A stretch of 64,000 nt of DNA from SURF-13 sp041695325 (GTDB lineage: Bacteria > Pseudomonadota > Gammaproteobacteria > SURF-13): assembly GCA_041695325.1 (NCBI GenBank), contig JBGFRC010000004.1, positions 1-64,000 of the forward strand. Direction: 5' to 3'. The translations under genes and the position numbers were made by a program. Positions 1-12,910 of the stretch are shown here, piece after piece (within the stretch, counting starts at the first letter, position 1; the number at the start of each line of letters is the position of its first letter). The notes beneath the pieces were generated by a model. That model was not told where the DNA came from. It made no database searches and worked only from the letters and a program-made list of their open reading frames with translations.

Positions 1-104
1 TAATACAATCCCCCAATTCCGCCTAGAGCGCCGCATGCAGGGCGGCGGCAAGGCCGCATTTAAGCATTACAAAACATGGGTGAAAGGAAGGCGCAGCTTG
101 ACAA

Positions 105-133
105 TTGACGGCTGCGATATAAAGATGTATATA
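105..133 (+). promoter_or_regulatory. Putative sigma70 promoter upstream of nirK
   Basis: TTGACG at 105-110 is followed after 17 nt by TATATA at 128-133, a good -35/-10 pair with ideal spacing. An overlapping TTGACA lies at 98-103. Transcription would start near 140, leaving a leader of about 65 nt before the nirK start at 207. I see no FNR-type palindrome here. Bases 1-104 show nothing I recognise. Confidence 0.45.
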
Positions 134-160
134 GTTTACATGTTTAATGGGGCCTCCGGG

Positions 161-178
161 TAAATCAGAGGTTCTTAA
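161..178. repeat. Relic terminal repeat of the dispersed hairpin element
   Basis: The 18 bases match the right end of the dispersed element family described at 11916-12080 and 37709-37927 (core TCAGAGGTTC next to TTAA). No left end or internal hairpins are visible nearby, so this would be a solo end left in the nirK leader. It is short, and chance resemblance is possible. Confidence 0.3.
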
Positions 179-206
179 GATCAAGCCAATAACGAGGAGA
201 GGAGAA

Positions 207-1142
207 ATGAAATCAAGAAGATTATTAATGCAAATGATGATGGTATTGCTGGCGTGCGGCGCCTTTATCGCCCCGGTGGAGGCCGGGACGGTGCAGGTCG
301 TAATGCACGCCAAGGAGGTGAGCCTGCCCATAGACAACAAGGGCACGCTTTACCCCACCTGGACCTTTGACGGCAAGGTGCCGGGGCCGGTGGTGCGCGT
401 GACGCAAGGCGACATCGTCGAATTCACGCTCGTCAACGACCCGGGCAACGAGCATCCGCACTCGATGGACTTTCACGCCGCGCGGCTCGACGTGGTGAAG
501 GACTTCAGCCCGGTGGAGCCGGGCAAGGAGAAGCGCTTCAGCTTCCGCGCCGATTATCCGGGCGTGTTTTTCTATCACTGCGGCACGGACCCGATGATGG
601 AGCACATCGCGCGCGGCATGTTCGGGGCCATCATCGTGGATCCCAAGAATCGTGGCGCCATGCCCAAGGCCGACCGCGAATACGTGCTGGTTCAATCGGA
701 GCTTTACAAGGACCCGTCGAACGGCGAAGACCTGATGCAAAACCGGTGGAGCAACGTCATATTCAACGGCGGGATATTCAAGTACGACCCGGTGCATGAC
801 CCCGACGCCAGGCAGGTGCTGCTGGCCAGGCCGGGCGAGCGCGTGCGCATCTATTTTGTAAACGCCGGACCGAATGAATTTTCCTCGTTACACCCCATTG
901 CGGGAATCTGGGATCGCGTGTACGTGGGCGGCAACCCCAGGAACGTCCTCCATGGCTTGCAAAGCTTCACCGTGGGGCCGGGCGACGGCGCGGTGTTTGA
1001 CCTGATCTCGCCCGTGGAAGGCGCCAACGCCATCGTCACCCATTCGCTGCGCGCCGCCATGACCGGCGCCATCGCCATCATCAAGTTCTCCAAAGACGCC
1101 GATCCGAAGATGGGGCGCGGCGAACAAATACTGGTGCGCTGA
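207..1142 (+). CDS. nirK: Copper-containing nitrite reductase (NirK/AniA type)
   Basis: Predicted periplasmic enzyme of 311 aa reducing nitrite to NO. A signal peptide covers about residues 1-26 and two cupredoxin domains follow. Type 1 copper ligands appear as H85, C125, H133 and M138. Type 2 ligands appear as H90, H124 and H279. The catalytic Asp (D88, in the DFHAA motif) and His (H229, in SSLHPI) are also present, so the full active-site set is visible. The start at 207 is chosen over an upstream in-frame start at 147 because a GAGGAGAGGAG Shine-Dalgarno precedes it and a signal peptide begins there. The protein is slightly short for the family. It is monocistronic, with a weak terminator behind it. 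The alternative is a generic two-domain multicopper oxidase, but the ligand pattern favours NirK. Confidence 0.82.
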   Translation: MKSRRLLMQMMMVLLACGAFIAPVEAGTVQVVMHAKEVSLPIDNKGTLYPTWTFDGKVPGPVVRVTQGDIVEFTLVNDPGNEHPHSMDFHAARLDVVKDFSPVEPGKEKRFSFRADYPGVFFYHCGTDPMMEHIARGMFGAIIVDPKNRGAMPKADREYVLVQSELYKDPSNGEDLMQNRWSNVIFNGGIFKYDPVHDPDARQVLLARPGERVRIYFVNAGPNEFSSLHPIAGIWDRVYVGGNPRNVLHGLQSFTVGPGDGAVFDLISPVEGANAIVTHSLRAAMTGAIAIIKFSKDADPKMGRGEQILVR

Positions 1143-1152
1143 GCGGGGACGT

Positions 1153-1173
1153 AAAGCCCAGGGAGGGGCTTTT
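1153..1173 (+). terminator. Weak hairpin terminator after nirK
   Basis: AAAGCCC (1153-1159) pairs with GGGCTTT (1166-1172), and a short T stretch runs into the stem end. It lies 11 nt after the nirK stop and before the atp promoter, so it would separate the two units. The T tract is short, so termination may be partial. Confidence 0.4.
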
Positions 1174-1229
1174 GCGGGCGGGGAAGGCGGTTGTTAAATA
1201 AGCCGGTCATTCTGTAGCTATCCCGATCG

Positions 1230-1259
1230 TTGACGCGGCGCAAGCCTAGACCTTATAAT
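1230..1259 (+). promoter_or_regulatory. Promoter of the ATP synthase operon
   Basis: TTGACG at 1230-1235 and a perfect TATAAT at 1254-1259 are separated by 18 nt. Transcription would begin around 1266-1269, at or next to the GTG proposed as the first start codon (1269). A TTG at 1230 could be read as a start codon, but it coincides with the -35 box and has no ribosome-binding site, so I treat it as promoter rather than coding sequence. Confidence 0.6.
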
Positions 1260-1268
1260 GCGCGCGCC

Positions 1269-1468
1269 GTGAACAAGGCCAGGGGAACCGGTTTGGCGCT
1301 CATCGGTGCCGGTACGCTGCTCACCTCGATGACGCTGGCCGGTTTATTGCTGGGCTATGGCCTCGATAAGTGGTTGAATACCCTCCCCCTTTTCATGTCC
1401 ATCCTGGGCTGCCTGGGGTTTGTGGGCGGCATTCTTAAGGTTTACAGGCTGTTGAGCGGAGCGCAGGA

Positions 1469-1472
<4 letters not shown>
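1269..1472 (+). CDS. Small AtpZ/AtpI-like membrane protein heading the atp operon
   Basis: A 67-aa protein with two predicted transmembrane helices (about residues 6-28 and 36-58) and the GYGLDKWL turn typical of the AtpZ/AtpI-like family. These proteins sit in front of F-type ATP synthase operons and are thought to aid c-ring assembly or Mg2+/Ca2+ supply. The GTG start at 1269 is preferred because the upstream TTG (1230) is inside the promoter. No Shine-Dalgarno is visible, so the mRNA may be leaderless. The stop overlaps the atpI start by 4 nt (GTGA), indicating coupled translation. Confidence 0.7.
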
Positions 1473-2708
<1,236 letters not shown>

Positions 2709-2774
2709 GAAAGCCGAAGTCCCGGTACACCTGTAACATTTTTTAAATTTGAATTTTATAAGGAGAAACACACC

Positions 2775-3068
2775 ATGACACCTGAAATGATTGCCATGAT
2801 TTACGCTTACACCGCCGTGGGCGTGGGCGTGATTCTCGCCGCCGCCGGCTTGGGTTCCGCCATCGGCTGGGGCCTGATCTGCGCCAAGACGCTGGAAGGC
2901 ATCGCGCGCCAGCCGGAGATGCGTCCGCAATTGATGGTCAATATGTTCATCTTCGCCGGTTTGATGGAGTCCTTCCCGTTCATCATTCTCGCCTTCGCCA
3001 TGTGGTTCCTGTTCGCCAACCCGTTCGTCGGCGCGCTGGACGCCGCGGTGAAGGCGGTTGGCGGCTAA
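2775..3068 (+). CDS. atpE: ATP synthase F0 subunit c
   Basis: Ring-forming proteolipid, 97 aa, two helices joined by the polar loop ARQPE. The ion-binding carboxylate in helix 2 is glutamate (GLMESFPF), where E. coli has aspartate. The residue after it is Ser, as in Na+-type rings, but the helix-1 position that is Gln in Na+-binding rings is Trp here, so proton coupling is more likely. A strong AAGGAG Shine-Dalgarno precedes the ATG. The protein is longer than the usual 75-85 aa because of extra residues at both ends. Confidence 0.93.
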   Translation: MTPEMIAMIYAYTAVGVGVILAAAGLGSAIGWGLICAKTLEGIARQPEMRPQLMVNMFIFAGLMESFPFIILAFAMWFLFANPFVGALDAAVKAVGG

Positions 3069-3108
3069 ACAAGAGACTAAGGCTCGTCGTCCGCGAGGTT
3101 TTTAAGCC

Positions 3109-3579
3109 ATGAATATCACCGCCACCTTGCTGGGACAAATCGCCGCGTTTGTCCTGCTCATCTGGTTCGTCAACAGGTTCCTGTGGGGGCCGCTCACCGG
3201 CTTGATGGCCGAACGCCAGAAGCGCATCGCCGACGGTCTGGCCGCGGCGGACAAAGGCAGGCACGACCTGGAGCTGGCCGAGAAGCGCGCCAGGGAGTTG
3301 CTGCACAAGGCGAAGAACGACAGCGCCGAGGTGCTGGCGCAGGCCGAGCGGCGCGCGGTGGAGATCATGGAAGAGGCCAAGGGCGCGGCGCGCGCCGAGG
3401 GCGCGCGACTCATCGCCGGGGCCAAGGCCGAGATCGAGCAGGAGGCCAACCGCGCGCGGGAAAAATTGCGCGCCGAGATGGTCACGCTCGCCGTGGCCGG
3501 GGCGGAAAAGGTGCTGGGGCGAGAAATAGACGCCAAGGCGCACGGCGATTTACTGAATCAATTGGTCAAACAGATTTAA
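3109..3579 (+). CDS. atpF: ATP synthase F0 subunit b
   Basis: Peripheral stalk subunit, 156 aa (same length as E. coli AtpF). One N-terminal membrane helix (about residues 5-25) is followed by a long, highly charged Ala/Glu/Arg-rich alpha helix that forms the dimeric right-handed coiled coil. The end of the protein interacts with delta. It lies 40 nt after atpE and 12 nt before atpH, within one operon. Confidence 0.93.
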   Translation: MNITATLLGQIAAFVLLIWFVNRFLWGPLTGLMAERQKRIADGLAAADKGRHDLELAEKRARELLHKAKNDSAEVLAQAERRAVEIMEEAKGAARAEGARLIAGAKAEIEQEANRAREKLRAEMVTLAVAGAEKVLGREIDAKAHGDLLNQLVKQI

Positions 3580-3591
3580 TGGCTTTTAACC

Positions 3592-4128
3592 ATGGCTGAA
3601 AGCGTCACCGCCGCGCGCCCTTACGCGCAAGCCGCGTTTGATGTCGCGCGCCAGGCGGGCAAGCTGAAAAACTGGTCGGAGTGGCTCGCCGCCGCGGCGG
3701 CGCTGGTGAGCGAGGCCGAAGTGCGCGGGTTGATCGGCAATCCGCGCGTGCCCAAGGCGCAGGTGCAGGGCTTCATGCTCGACGCGCTGGGCGGCGCGCT
3801 GGACCAGCACGGCAAAAATTTTATCCGGCTGCTGGCGGAGAATCAGAGGCTCGCGCTGCTGCCGGAAATCGCCGCGCTGTTCGAGGCGAGCCGCGCCGAG
3901 GCCGAGGGCAGGTTGCGCGTGCAGGTAACCTCCGCCGCCGCGCTGAGCGATGAGCAGCGGGGCCTGCTCGCCGCCGCGCTCAAAAAGCGCTTTCAGCGCG
4001 AGGTGGAGCTGTACTGCGACACGGATAAAAGCTTGATCGGCGGCGCGATTATCCGCGCCGGCGACCGGGTGATAGACGGTTCGGCGCGCGGCAAGCTGCA
4101 ACGCCTGGCGCAGGCCCTGAAGACTTGA
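3592..4128 (+). CDS. atpH: ATP synthase F1 subunit delta
   Basis: Delta (OSCP) subunit linking the b-stalk to the top of F1, 178 aa. The N-terminal helical bundle begins with the family pattern TAARPYAQAAFDVA. The C-terminal domain contains the conserved IGGAIIRAGDRVIDGS segment (about residues 149-164). It starts at ATG 3592 and lies between atpF and atpA as expected. Confidence 0.93.
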   Translation: MAESVTAARPYAQAAFDVARQAGKLKNWSEWLAAAAALVSEAEVRGLIGNPRVPKAQVQGFMLDALGGALDQHGKNFIRLLAENQRLALLPEIAALFEASRAEAEGRLRVQVTSAAALSDEQRGLLAAALKKRFQREVELYCDTDKSLIGGAIIRAGDRVIDGSARGKLQRLAQALKT

Positions 4129-4146
4129 AAAACTGAGGAAACACAC

Positions 4147-5688
<1,542 letters not shown>

Positions 5689-5690
5689 GC

Positions 5691-6556
5691 ATGGCCGGCG
5701 GCAAGGAAATACGCGCCAAGATCAAGAGCGTGCAAAACACGCGCAAGATCACCAAGGCGATGGAAATGGTGGCGGCCTCCAAGATGCGCAAGGCGCAGGA
5801 GCGCATGCGCGCCTCGCGCCCTTACGGCGAAAAGATACGCAACGTCGCCGCGCACATGAGCCGTGCCAGCATGGAATACCGCCATCCGTTCCTCATCAGG
5901 CGCCCTGAGATCAAGAACGTGGGCGTGATCGTGGTCACCTCCGACAAAGGTCTGTGCGGCGGCCTCAACACCAATGTGCTGCGTATGGCGCTCGGCAAGT
6001 TGAGGGAGTGGGATACCGCGAGGACCGGCGTGCGCGTGTGCTGCATCGGCAACAAGGGGCTGGGCTTCATGAACCGTCTGGGCGCGAATATCACATCGCA
6101 AGTCACCGGCCTGGGCGACACGCCGCACCTGGAGAAGCTGATCGGCGCGGTGAAGGTGATGCTGGATGATTACTCCAGCGGCGAAATTGACGCGCTGACC
6201 ATTTTCTACACCCGCTTCATCAACACCATGAAGCAGGAGCCGGTGATGGAGCAGTTGCTGCCGCTGTCCGGCGAAAAGCTGAGCGGCGGCGTGGAAGGCA
6301 GATGGGATTATATCTACGAGCCGGATGCAAAGACCGCGATAGACGCGGTCATGGTGCGTTACATCGAGGCGCTGGTGTACCAGGCAGTGGCGGAAAACAT
6401 GGCGTCCGAGCAAAGCGCGCGCATGGTGGCGATGAAGGCCGCGTCGGACAACGCCGGTAACGTGATAGACGAATTGAAGCTGGTTTACAACAAGACCCGC
6501 CAGGCGGCGATTACCAAGGAACTGTCGGAAATCGTCGGCGGCGCCGCGGCCGTTTA

Positions 6557-6557
<1 letters not shown>
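5691..6557 (+). CDS. atpG: ATP synthase F1 subunit gamma
   Basis: Central rotor shaft, 288 aa. The N-terminal helix [18 protein letters not shown] and the C-terminal helix [19 protein letters not shown] are the two conserved coiled-coil strands of the shaft. The mid domain contains [10 protein letters not shown]. The gene lies 2 nt after atpA. Its stop overlaps the first base of a long inverted repeat that separates it from atpD. Confidence 0.95.
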
Positions 6558-8093
<1,536 letters not shown>

Positions 8094-8114
8094 CAGCGGC
8101 TTGGAATTTAAGAT

Positions 8115-8540
8115 ATGGCCATGACCCTGCACGTAGACATCGTAAGCGCCGAGGCGGAGATTTTCTCCGGCACCGCGGAGCGGGTGTTCGTCCCCGGCGT
8201 GATGGGCGAGCTCGGCATTCTGCCGCGCCACGCGCCGTTGCTCACCCCGCTGCGTCCGGGCGAAGTGCGCGTCGAGATGCCCGGCGGCGAAGAGCAGATA
8301 TTCTACGTCTCCAGCGGCATGCTGGAGATACAGCCGCACGTGGTCACCATCCTCTCCGACACGGCGCTGCGCGCGCACGATCTGGACGAGGCCAAGGCCC
8401 TGGAGTCCAAGCAACGCGCCGAAGAAGCCATGAAAGACAAGACCGGGACCATGGAAATCGCCAAGGCCCAGGCCGAGCTGGCCGAGGCGGTGGCGCAACT
8501 GCAAACCATCCAGCGGCTGCGCAAAAAATCAGGCCGCTGA
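8115..8540 (+). CDS. atpC: ATP synthase F1 subunit epsilon
   Basis: Rotor subunit and intrinsic ATPase inhibitor, 141 aa. The N-terminal beta sandwich carries the typical [18 protein letters not shown] segment (about residues 29-46), and the C-terminal part is a two-helix inhibitory domain. It is the last gene of the atp operon. A 60-nt gap to glmU contains no clear terminator, so readthrough is possible. Confidence 0.95.
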   Translation: MAMTLHVDIVSAEAEIFSGTAERVFVPGVMGELGILPRHAPLLTPLRPGEVRVEMPGGEEQIFYVSSGMLEIQPHVVTILSDTALRAHDLDEAKALESKQRAEEAMKDKTGTMEIAKAQAELAEAVAQLQTIQRLRKKSGR

Positions 8541-8600
8541 CCTCTTCTTGCGTCAGGGCTCTCCTCGACGCGGCTTATTTCGTAGTTTATTCTTAAGGCC

Positions 8601-9989
8601 ATGAGCCTCAGCGTCGTCATACTCGCCGCCGGACAAGGCACGCGCATGTGTTCCAGCCTGCCCAAGGTGCTGCATAAGCTGGCGGGGCGCGCGCTGCTGG
8701 AGCACGTGACCCGCACGGCGCGCGAGCTCACGCAAAAAATCGCAGTGGTGTACGGCTACGGCGGCGACGCCGTTCCCAGGACGCTGGCGCATCTCGATGT
8801 GCGCTGGGTGGAACAAGCCCCCCAGCTCGGCACCGGCCACGCGCTGCTCCAGGCCATGCCTTCCGTCCCGGATGATGACACCGTGCTGGTACTCTACGGC
8901 GACGTGCCGCTGATCACCGTTGCCACGCTCAATAAGCTCATCGGCGCCGCGGACAAGGACGGCCTCGGTCTGTTGACGGTGAAGCTGGATGATCCCGCCG
9001 GCTACGGCCGCATCGTGCGCGATGCGCATGGCAAGATAGCGCGCATCGTGGAAGAAAAGGACGCCACGGCGGACGAGCGCGCAATAAAGGAAATCAACAC
9101 CGGCCTGCTGGCGGTGTGCGCCCAGCGCCTGCGCGCCTGGCTTAAAGAATTGAAAAGCGACAACGCGCAGCGCGAGTATTATCTGACCGACGTCATCGCG
9201 CTCGCGGCGCGCGACGGGGTGGCGGTAAACGCGGTCTTTGCTGAAAATGCGGCGGAAGCGCTGGGCGTCAATACCAGGGCGCAGCTTGCCGGGCTGGAGC
9301 GCCGGTATCAGCGCATGCAGGCCGAACGCCTGATGGCGCAAGGCGTCACGCTCGCCGACCCCGCACGCTTCGACTTGCGCGGCGAACTCAGCGCGGGCGG
9401 CGACGTGGAGATAGACGCCAACGTCATCCTCGAAGGCAAGGTGACGCTGGGCGAGCGCGTGCGCATCGGGCCGTTTACCCTGCTGCGCAACGTGAGCGTG
9501 GCCGATGACGTAAGCATCTTGTCACACTGCGTGATCGAAGATGCCGTGATCGGCAAACATTGCCGCATCGGGCCCTACGCGCGCGTCCGCCCCGAAACCC
9601 GGCTTGGCCCCGGCGCGCACATCGGCAACTTCGTCGAGATCAAAAAATCCACGGTGGGGGAAAACTCCAAGATCAATCATCTGAGCTACGTGGGCGACGC
9701 CACGGTGGGGCGCGAAGTGAACGTCGGCGCGGGCACCATCACCTGCAACTACGACGGCGTGAGCAAACATCAAACCGTGATCGGCGACGGCGCCTTCATC
9801 GGCTCCGATACCCAGCTGGTGGCACCGGTCACGGTGGGCGCGGGCGCGGTGGTCGGCGCCGGCTCCACCATCACCCAGGACGTGCCCCCGGACGTGCTGG
9901 CATTGTCGCGCGTGAAGCAAAGCACCGTGCCGGGGTGGAAAAGGCCCATCAAAACAGAGAAAAGAGAAAAGGGAAAAGAGAAAAGTTAA
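8601..9989 (+). CDS. glmU: Bifunctional GlcNAc-1-phosphate uridyltransferase / glucosamine-1-phosphate acetyltransferase
   Basis: Makes UDP-N-acetylglucosamine for peptidoglycan and LPS. The N-terminal pyrophosphorylase domain has LAAGQGTRM and [10 protein letters not shown]. The C-terminal left-handed beta helix (from about residue 250) has hexapeptide repeats and the NFVEIKKS and NYDG acetyltransferase motifs. The protein has 462 aa. Its last dozen residues are almost all Lys, Arg, Glu and Gly and are encoded by the purine-rich repeat at 9954-9988, suggesting that the repeat supplied the tail. glmS follows. Confidence 0.95.
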   Translation: MSLSVVILAAGQGTRMCSSLPKVLHKLAGRALLEHVTRTARELTQKIAVVYGYGGDAVPRTLAHLDVRWVEQAPQLGTGHALLQAMPSVPDDDTVLVLYGDVPLITVATLNKLIGAADKDGLGLLTVKLDDPAGYGRIVRDAHGKIARIVEEKDATADERAIKEINTGLLAVCAQRLRAWLKELKSDNAQREYYLTDVIALAARDGVAVNAVFAENAAEALGVNTRAQLAGLERRYQRMQAERLMAQGVTLADPARFDLRGELSAGGDVEIDANVILEGKVTLGERVRIGPFTLLRNVSVADDVSILSHCVIEDAVIGKHCRIGPYARVRPETRLGPGAHIGNFVEIKKSTVGENSKINHLSYVGDATVGREVNVGAGTITCNYDGVSKHQTVIGDGAFIGSDTQLVAPVTVGAGAVVGAGSTITQDVPPDVLALSRVKQSTVPGWKRPIKTEKREKGKEKS

Positions 9990-10040
9990 ATACTGCTACG
10001 CTATGATCCTCTTCTCTTTTCTCTTGCCTCTTTCCTCTTC
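9954..10040. repeat. Purine tract and complementary pyrimidine tract between glmU and glmS
   Basis: An almost pure A/G stretch (about 9954-9988) built from GAGAAAAG units is followed after about 20 nt by a C/T stretch (about 10011-10038) with the complementary CTTTTCTC units. The two can pair into a long, slippery hairpin overlapping the glmU stop. It could act as a terminator, attenuator or processing site between glmU and glmS. I see no strong T run, so the function is open. Confidence 0.5.
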
Positions 10041-10057
10041 CGCGGAGCGGAGTTGAT

Positions 10058-11884
10058 ATGTGCGGAATAGTCGGAGCGCTGGCGGAGCGCAATGTCGTGC
10101 CGGTGCTGATCGAGGGCCTGAAGCGCCTGGAGTACCGCGGCTATGACTCCGCCGGCATCGCGATCCTGAACGGCGGCTTGCAACGCGTGCGGCGCGTGGG
10201 GCGCGTGGCCGAGATGGAGGCCGAGGCGCGCGCGCAAAATCTGAGTGGCGTGGCTGGCGTCGGCCACACGCGCTGGGCCACGCACGGTGGCGTCACCGAA
10301 TTCAACGCCCATCCCATCATCTCGCGCGGCGAGATCGCGGTGGTGCACAACGGCATCATCGAGAATCACGATGCGATGCGCGCGCGCCTCAAGGGCCTGG
10401 GCTACGGCTTCGAATCGCAAACCGACACCGAGGTCATCGCCCACCTCATCCACCACTACTACACCCAATCCGCCGATCTCCTCGCCGCCACGCGCAAGGC
10501 GGCGGCCGAGCTGGAGGGCGCGTACGCCATCGGCGTCATCGCCCTCAAGTCGCCGGACGTGATGTGCTGCGCGCGCATGGGCTGTCCGTTGCTCATCGGC
10601 CTCGGCGAGGGTGAGAACTTCATCGCCTCCGACGTATCGGCGCTGCTCCCCGCCACGCGCCGCATCGCGTATCTCGAGGAAGGCGACGTGGCCGCGCTCA
10701 CGCGCAGCGGCGTCAGCGTCGTGAATCATCAGGGTCAGGCGGTGACGCGCCCGGTGCATCTTTCCACCCTGTCGGACGATGACGTGGATTTGGGCCTGTA
10801 CCGCCACTACATGCAGAAGGAAATCCACGAGCAGCCGCGCGCCTTGTCCGACACGCTGGAAGGCGTCATCAGCGAGGGCCCGTCGCCGGCGCTGTTCGGC
10901 GCCGAAGCGGAACAGGTGTTGCGCGCCGCGAATTCGGTGCTGATATTGGCCGCGGGCACCAGCTATTACGCGGGCCTGGTGGCGCGCCACTGGATCGAAT
11001 CCATCGCGCGCCTGCCGTGCACGGTGGAGCTGGGTCATGAATACCGTTACCGCGACTCCATTCCTGACCCCGATCAGCTCGTCGTCACCATCTCGCAATC
11101 GGGCGAGACGCTGGACACGATGGAGGCGCTCAAGCGCGCCAAGCAGCTCGGCCACGACAAGACCCTGTCCATCTGCAACGTGCAAGAGAGCGCCATCCCG
11201 CGCGCCTCCAGACTGGTGTTCTACACCCGCGCCGGGGCCGAGATCGGCGTGGCGTCCACCAAGGCCTTCACCACCCAGCTTGCGGCGCTGTTCATACTGA
11301 CGCTGGTGCTGGCCAAGCTGCGCGGCCGTCTCGGCGCGGAGCAGGAGCACGAACACATCGAGGCCCTGCGCCACCTGCCGGGCAGCGTGCAGCATGCGCT
11401 TAATCTCGAAGCGCTGATACAAGCATGGGCCGGGCGCTTCGCCTTCAGGCAGCACGCCTTGTTTCTGGGGCGCGGGCTGCACTACCCGATCGCGCTCGAA
11501 GGCGCGCTGAAGCTGAAGGAGATTTCCTACATCCACGCCGAGGCCTATCCCGCCGGCGAGTTGAAACACGGCCCGCTGGCGCTGGTGGACAGCGACATGC
11601 CGGTGGTGGTGATCGCCCCCAACGACGCGCTGCTGGAGAAGGTGAAATCCAACATGCAGGAAGTGCGCGCGCGCGGCGGCGAGCTGTACGTGTTCGCCGA
11701 CCTCGACAGCCACTTCGGCGAAACCGAAGGCGTGCACGTCATCCGCACCCCACGTCACGCGGGCGTGCTGTCGCCCGTGGTGCACGCGATACCGGTACAG
11801 ATCCTCGCCTACCACGCCGCCTTGCAGAAGGGCACCGACGTGGACAAGCCGCGCAATCTGGCCAAGTCCGTTACCGTGGAGTAA
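10058..11884 (+). CDS. glmS: Glutamine--fructose-6-phosphate aminotransferase
   Basis: First enzyme of hexosamine synthesis, 608 aa. The mature N-terminal nucleophile Cys is present (MCGIVGA). The glutaminase domain covers about residues 1-240 and two SIS isomerase domains follow, with SQSGETLDT and the C-terminal KSVTVE. The gene is preceded by a GGAGCGGAG ribosome-binding region. There is no obvious glmS ribozyme in the 68-nt gap, as expected outside Firmicutes. It pairs with glmU in one pathway. Confidence 0.96.
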   Translation: MCGIVGALAERNVVPVLIEGLKRLEYRGYDSAGIAILNGGLQRVRRVGRVAEMEAEARAQNLSGVAGVGHTRWATHGGVTEFNAHPIISRGEIAVVHNGIIENHDAMRARLKGLGYGFESQTDTEVIAHLIHHYYTQSADLLAATRKAAAELEGAYAIGVIALKSPDVMCCARMGCPLLIGLGEGENFIASDVSALLPATRRIAYLEEGDVAALTRSGVSVVNHQGQAVTRPVHLSTLSDDDVDLGLYRHYMQKEIHEQPRALSDTLEGVISEGPSPALFGAEAEQVLRAANSVLILAAGTSYYAGLVARHWIESIARLPCTVELGHEYRYRDSIPDPDQLVVTISQSGETLDTMEALKRAKQLGHDKTLSICNVQESAIPRASRLVFYTRAGAEIGVASTKAFTTQLAALFILTLVLAKLRGRLGAEQEHEHIEALRHLPGSVQHALNLEALIQAWAGRFAFRQHALFLGRGLHYPIALEGALKLKEISYIHAEAYPAGELKHGPLALVDSDMPVVVIAPNDALLEKVKSNMQEVRARGGELYVFADLDSHFGETEGVHVIRTPRHAGVLSPVVHAIPVQILAYHAALQKGTDVDKPRNLAKSVTVE

Positions 11885-11915
11885 CGGCGCGCGCGCCGGG
11901 CCGCTTCTCGATTAG

Positions 11916-12080
11916 GGAAGCTCTGAATAATTCCATCCAGGAATTATCAGAGCACGAAAAGCAAAAATGTGGCCATAAGATTTCTTATGGTGCTTTTCTT
12001 CATTTTACAATCACATGCGTGATTGTAAAATGGCGGCACGTCCATGTGCCGCAGGAAACTCTGAATAAATCAGAGTTTCC
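11916..12080 (+). repeat. Dispersed multi-hairpin element, copy A (MITE-like)
   Basis: A 165-bp non-coding element. The left end GGAAGCTCTGAATAA and the inverted right end define terminal repeats. The flanks are TTAG (11912-11915) and TCAG (12081-12084), resembling a 4-bp target duplication. Internal stems in order: GCTCTGA/TCAGAGC; CCATAAG/CTTATGG inside GAAAAGC/GCTTTTC; a 14-bp stem CATTTTACAATCAC with a 4-nt loop (12001-12032); GCGGCAC/GTGCCGC (12033-12052); and GGAAACTCTGA/TCAGAGTTTCC (12054-12080). The last stem contains the stop codon of the convergent YeeE gene. The ends resemble IS5-family termini. Confidence 0.8.
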
Positions 12081-12480
12081 TCAGTTTGAACAACACCATC
12101 CCGGCGAGCATCGAAACCACGAACACCGCCGTGGCCGGGGCCAGGCCGGGCAAGGCCGCCAGCGCCGGGCCGGGACAGTAGCCGCTCAAGCCCCAGCCGA
12201 TGCCGAACAAGACGCTGCCCGTAATCAGGCGTGCGTCTATGCGCCCGGCCGTGGGCAGCGAGAACTTTTCCGCCAGCAGCGGCGCGTTGAGTTGAGTGAT
12301 CCAGCGGTAAGAGAGGAAATACACCAGCGTGGCGCTCGCCATCACCAGCAGCAAACTGGGATCCCAGTCGCCCGCGAGGTCCAGAAAGGCGAGGATTTTC
12401 GCAGGCTGGGTCATGCCCGCGACGCCGAGCCCCACGGCGAACAGGAGGCCGAGCGCAAATGCAGCAAGCGCTGATTTCAT
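12070..12480 (-). CDS. YeeE/YedE family membrane protein, second half
   Basis: A 136-aa membrane protein with four predicted helices and the conserved GIGWGLSGYCPGPAL motif (near residues 85-100) of YeeE/YedE (DUF6691-type) proteins, which are linked to thiosulfate or other sulfur-compound transport. The start is set at MKSALAAF; the longer upstream reading overlaps the previous gene. Start and upstream stop overlap (ATGA), so it is translationally coupled to the companion half at 12477-12896. Its last codons and stop lie inside hairpin element copy A. Confidence 0.8.
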   Translation of the reverse strand: MKSALAAFALGLLFAVGLGVAGMTQPAKILAFLDLAGDWDPSLLLVMASATLVYFLSYRWITQLNAPLLAEKFSLPTAGRIDARLITGSVLFGIGWGLSGYCPGPALAALPGLAPATAVFVVSMLAGMVLFKLRKL

Positions 12481-12896
12481 AACACGTGACGCTCGATAAA
12501 GACGGTGACTATGGCGCTCGCCATGAATGTCGTGACGGCGGCGAGCGAACGCGGCGACAGGCGGCCGATGCCGCATACGCCGTGGCCGCTGGTGCAGCCG
12601 CTGCCGAGGCGCGTGCCGTAACCCACCAGCAACCCGGCGACGGCGTAGGTGAGGTATGAATAATCAGGCGGCAGTGCGAGCGCCCGCGGAGAAAACCACC
12701 ACAGCAATAAGCCGCCCGCGATCAATCCGGCGATAAAGGCGGCGCGCCACGACGTGTCGCCGCGCGGCAGATCAAGCAGTCCGCCCAGGATGCCGCTGAT
12801 GCCCGCGATGCGTCCACTGAACAACAGCAGTCCCGCGGCGGCGAAACCAATCAGCAGCCCGTCCAGCGTTGCGCTGATGGGTGTGAAATGTTCCAT
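12477..12896 (-). CDS. YeeE/YedE family membrane protein, first half
   Basis: A 139-aa protein with four predicted helices and the conserved [20 protein letters not shown] motif (about residues 94-113), the cysteine-containing signature of YeeE/YedE sulfur transporters. Together with the next gene it makes the split two-protein version of the family. It lies in one minus-strand operon with TauE and persulfide dioxygenase genes, the arrangement known from bigR/blh-type sulfide-detoxification clusters. Likely cargo is thiosulfate, sulfite or a related sulfur species (inferred). Confidence 0.82.
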   Translation of the reverse strand: MEHFTPISATLDGLLIGFAAAGLLLFSGRIAGISGILGGLLDLPRGDTSWRAAFIAGLIAGGLLLWWFSPRALALPPDYSYLTYAVAGLLVGYGTRLGSGCTSGHGVCGIGRLSPRSLAAVTTFMASAIVTVFIERHVL

Positions 12897-12910
12897 TAAG
12901 ATTTCTCCAG

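Noticed and set aside
23..346. Open frame on the minus strand at the window start
   Set aside because: It overlaps the nirK promoter, leader and signal-peptide region, has no ribosome-binding site or recognisable domain, and looks like a chance frame.
1230..1268. TTG 1230 as the start of the first atp-operon gene
   Set aside because: It coincides with the -35 hexamer of a strong promoter and has no ribosome-binding site; the added 13 residues do not match the family.
2775..3068. Na+-coupled ATP synthase suggested by the Glu-Ser pair in subunit c
   Set aside because: The helix-1 glutamine and the second hydroxyl residue of Na+-type rings are absent (Trp and Phe at those positions), so proton coupling is the simpler reading.
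10001..11815. A 604-codon open frame antisense to glmS and similar long antisense frames opposite aspS, ppsA, atpD and the acyl-ligase fusion
   Set aside because: These arise from GC-rich codon bias in the true genes. They are rich in His, Arg, Gln and Ala, show no domains, and lie entirely opposite well-identified proteins.
11916..12080. Repeated palindromes considered as a CRISPR array
   Set aside because: There are no regularly spaced identical direct repeats with unique spacers. The palindromes differ from one another and recur as a set elsewhere, which fits a dispersed element.
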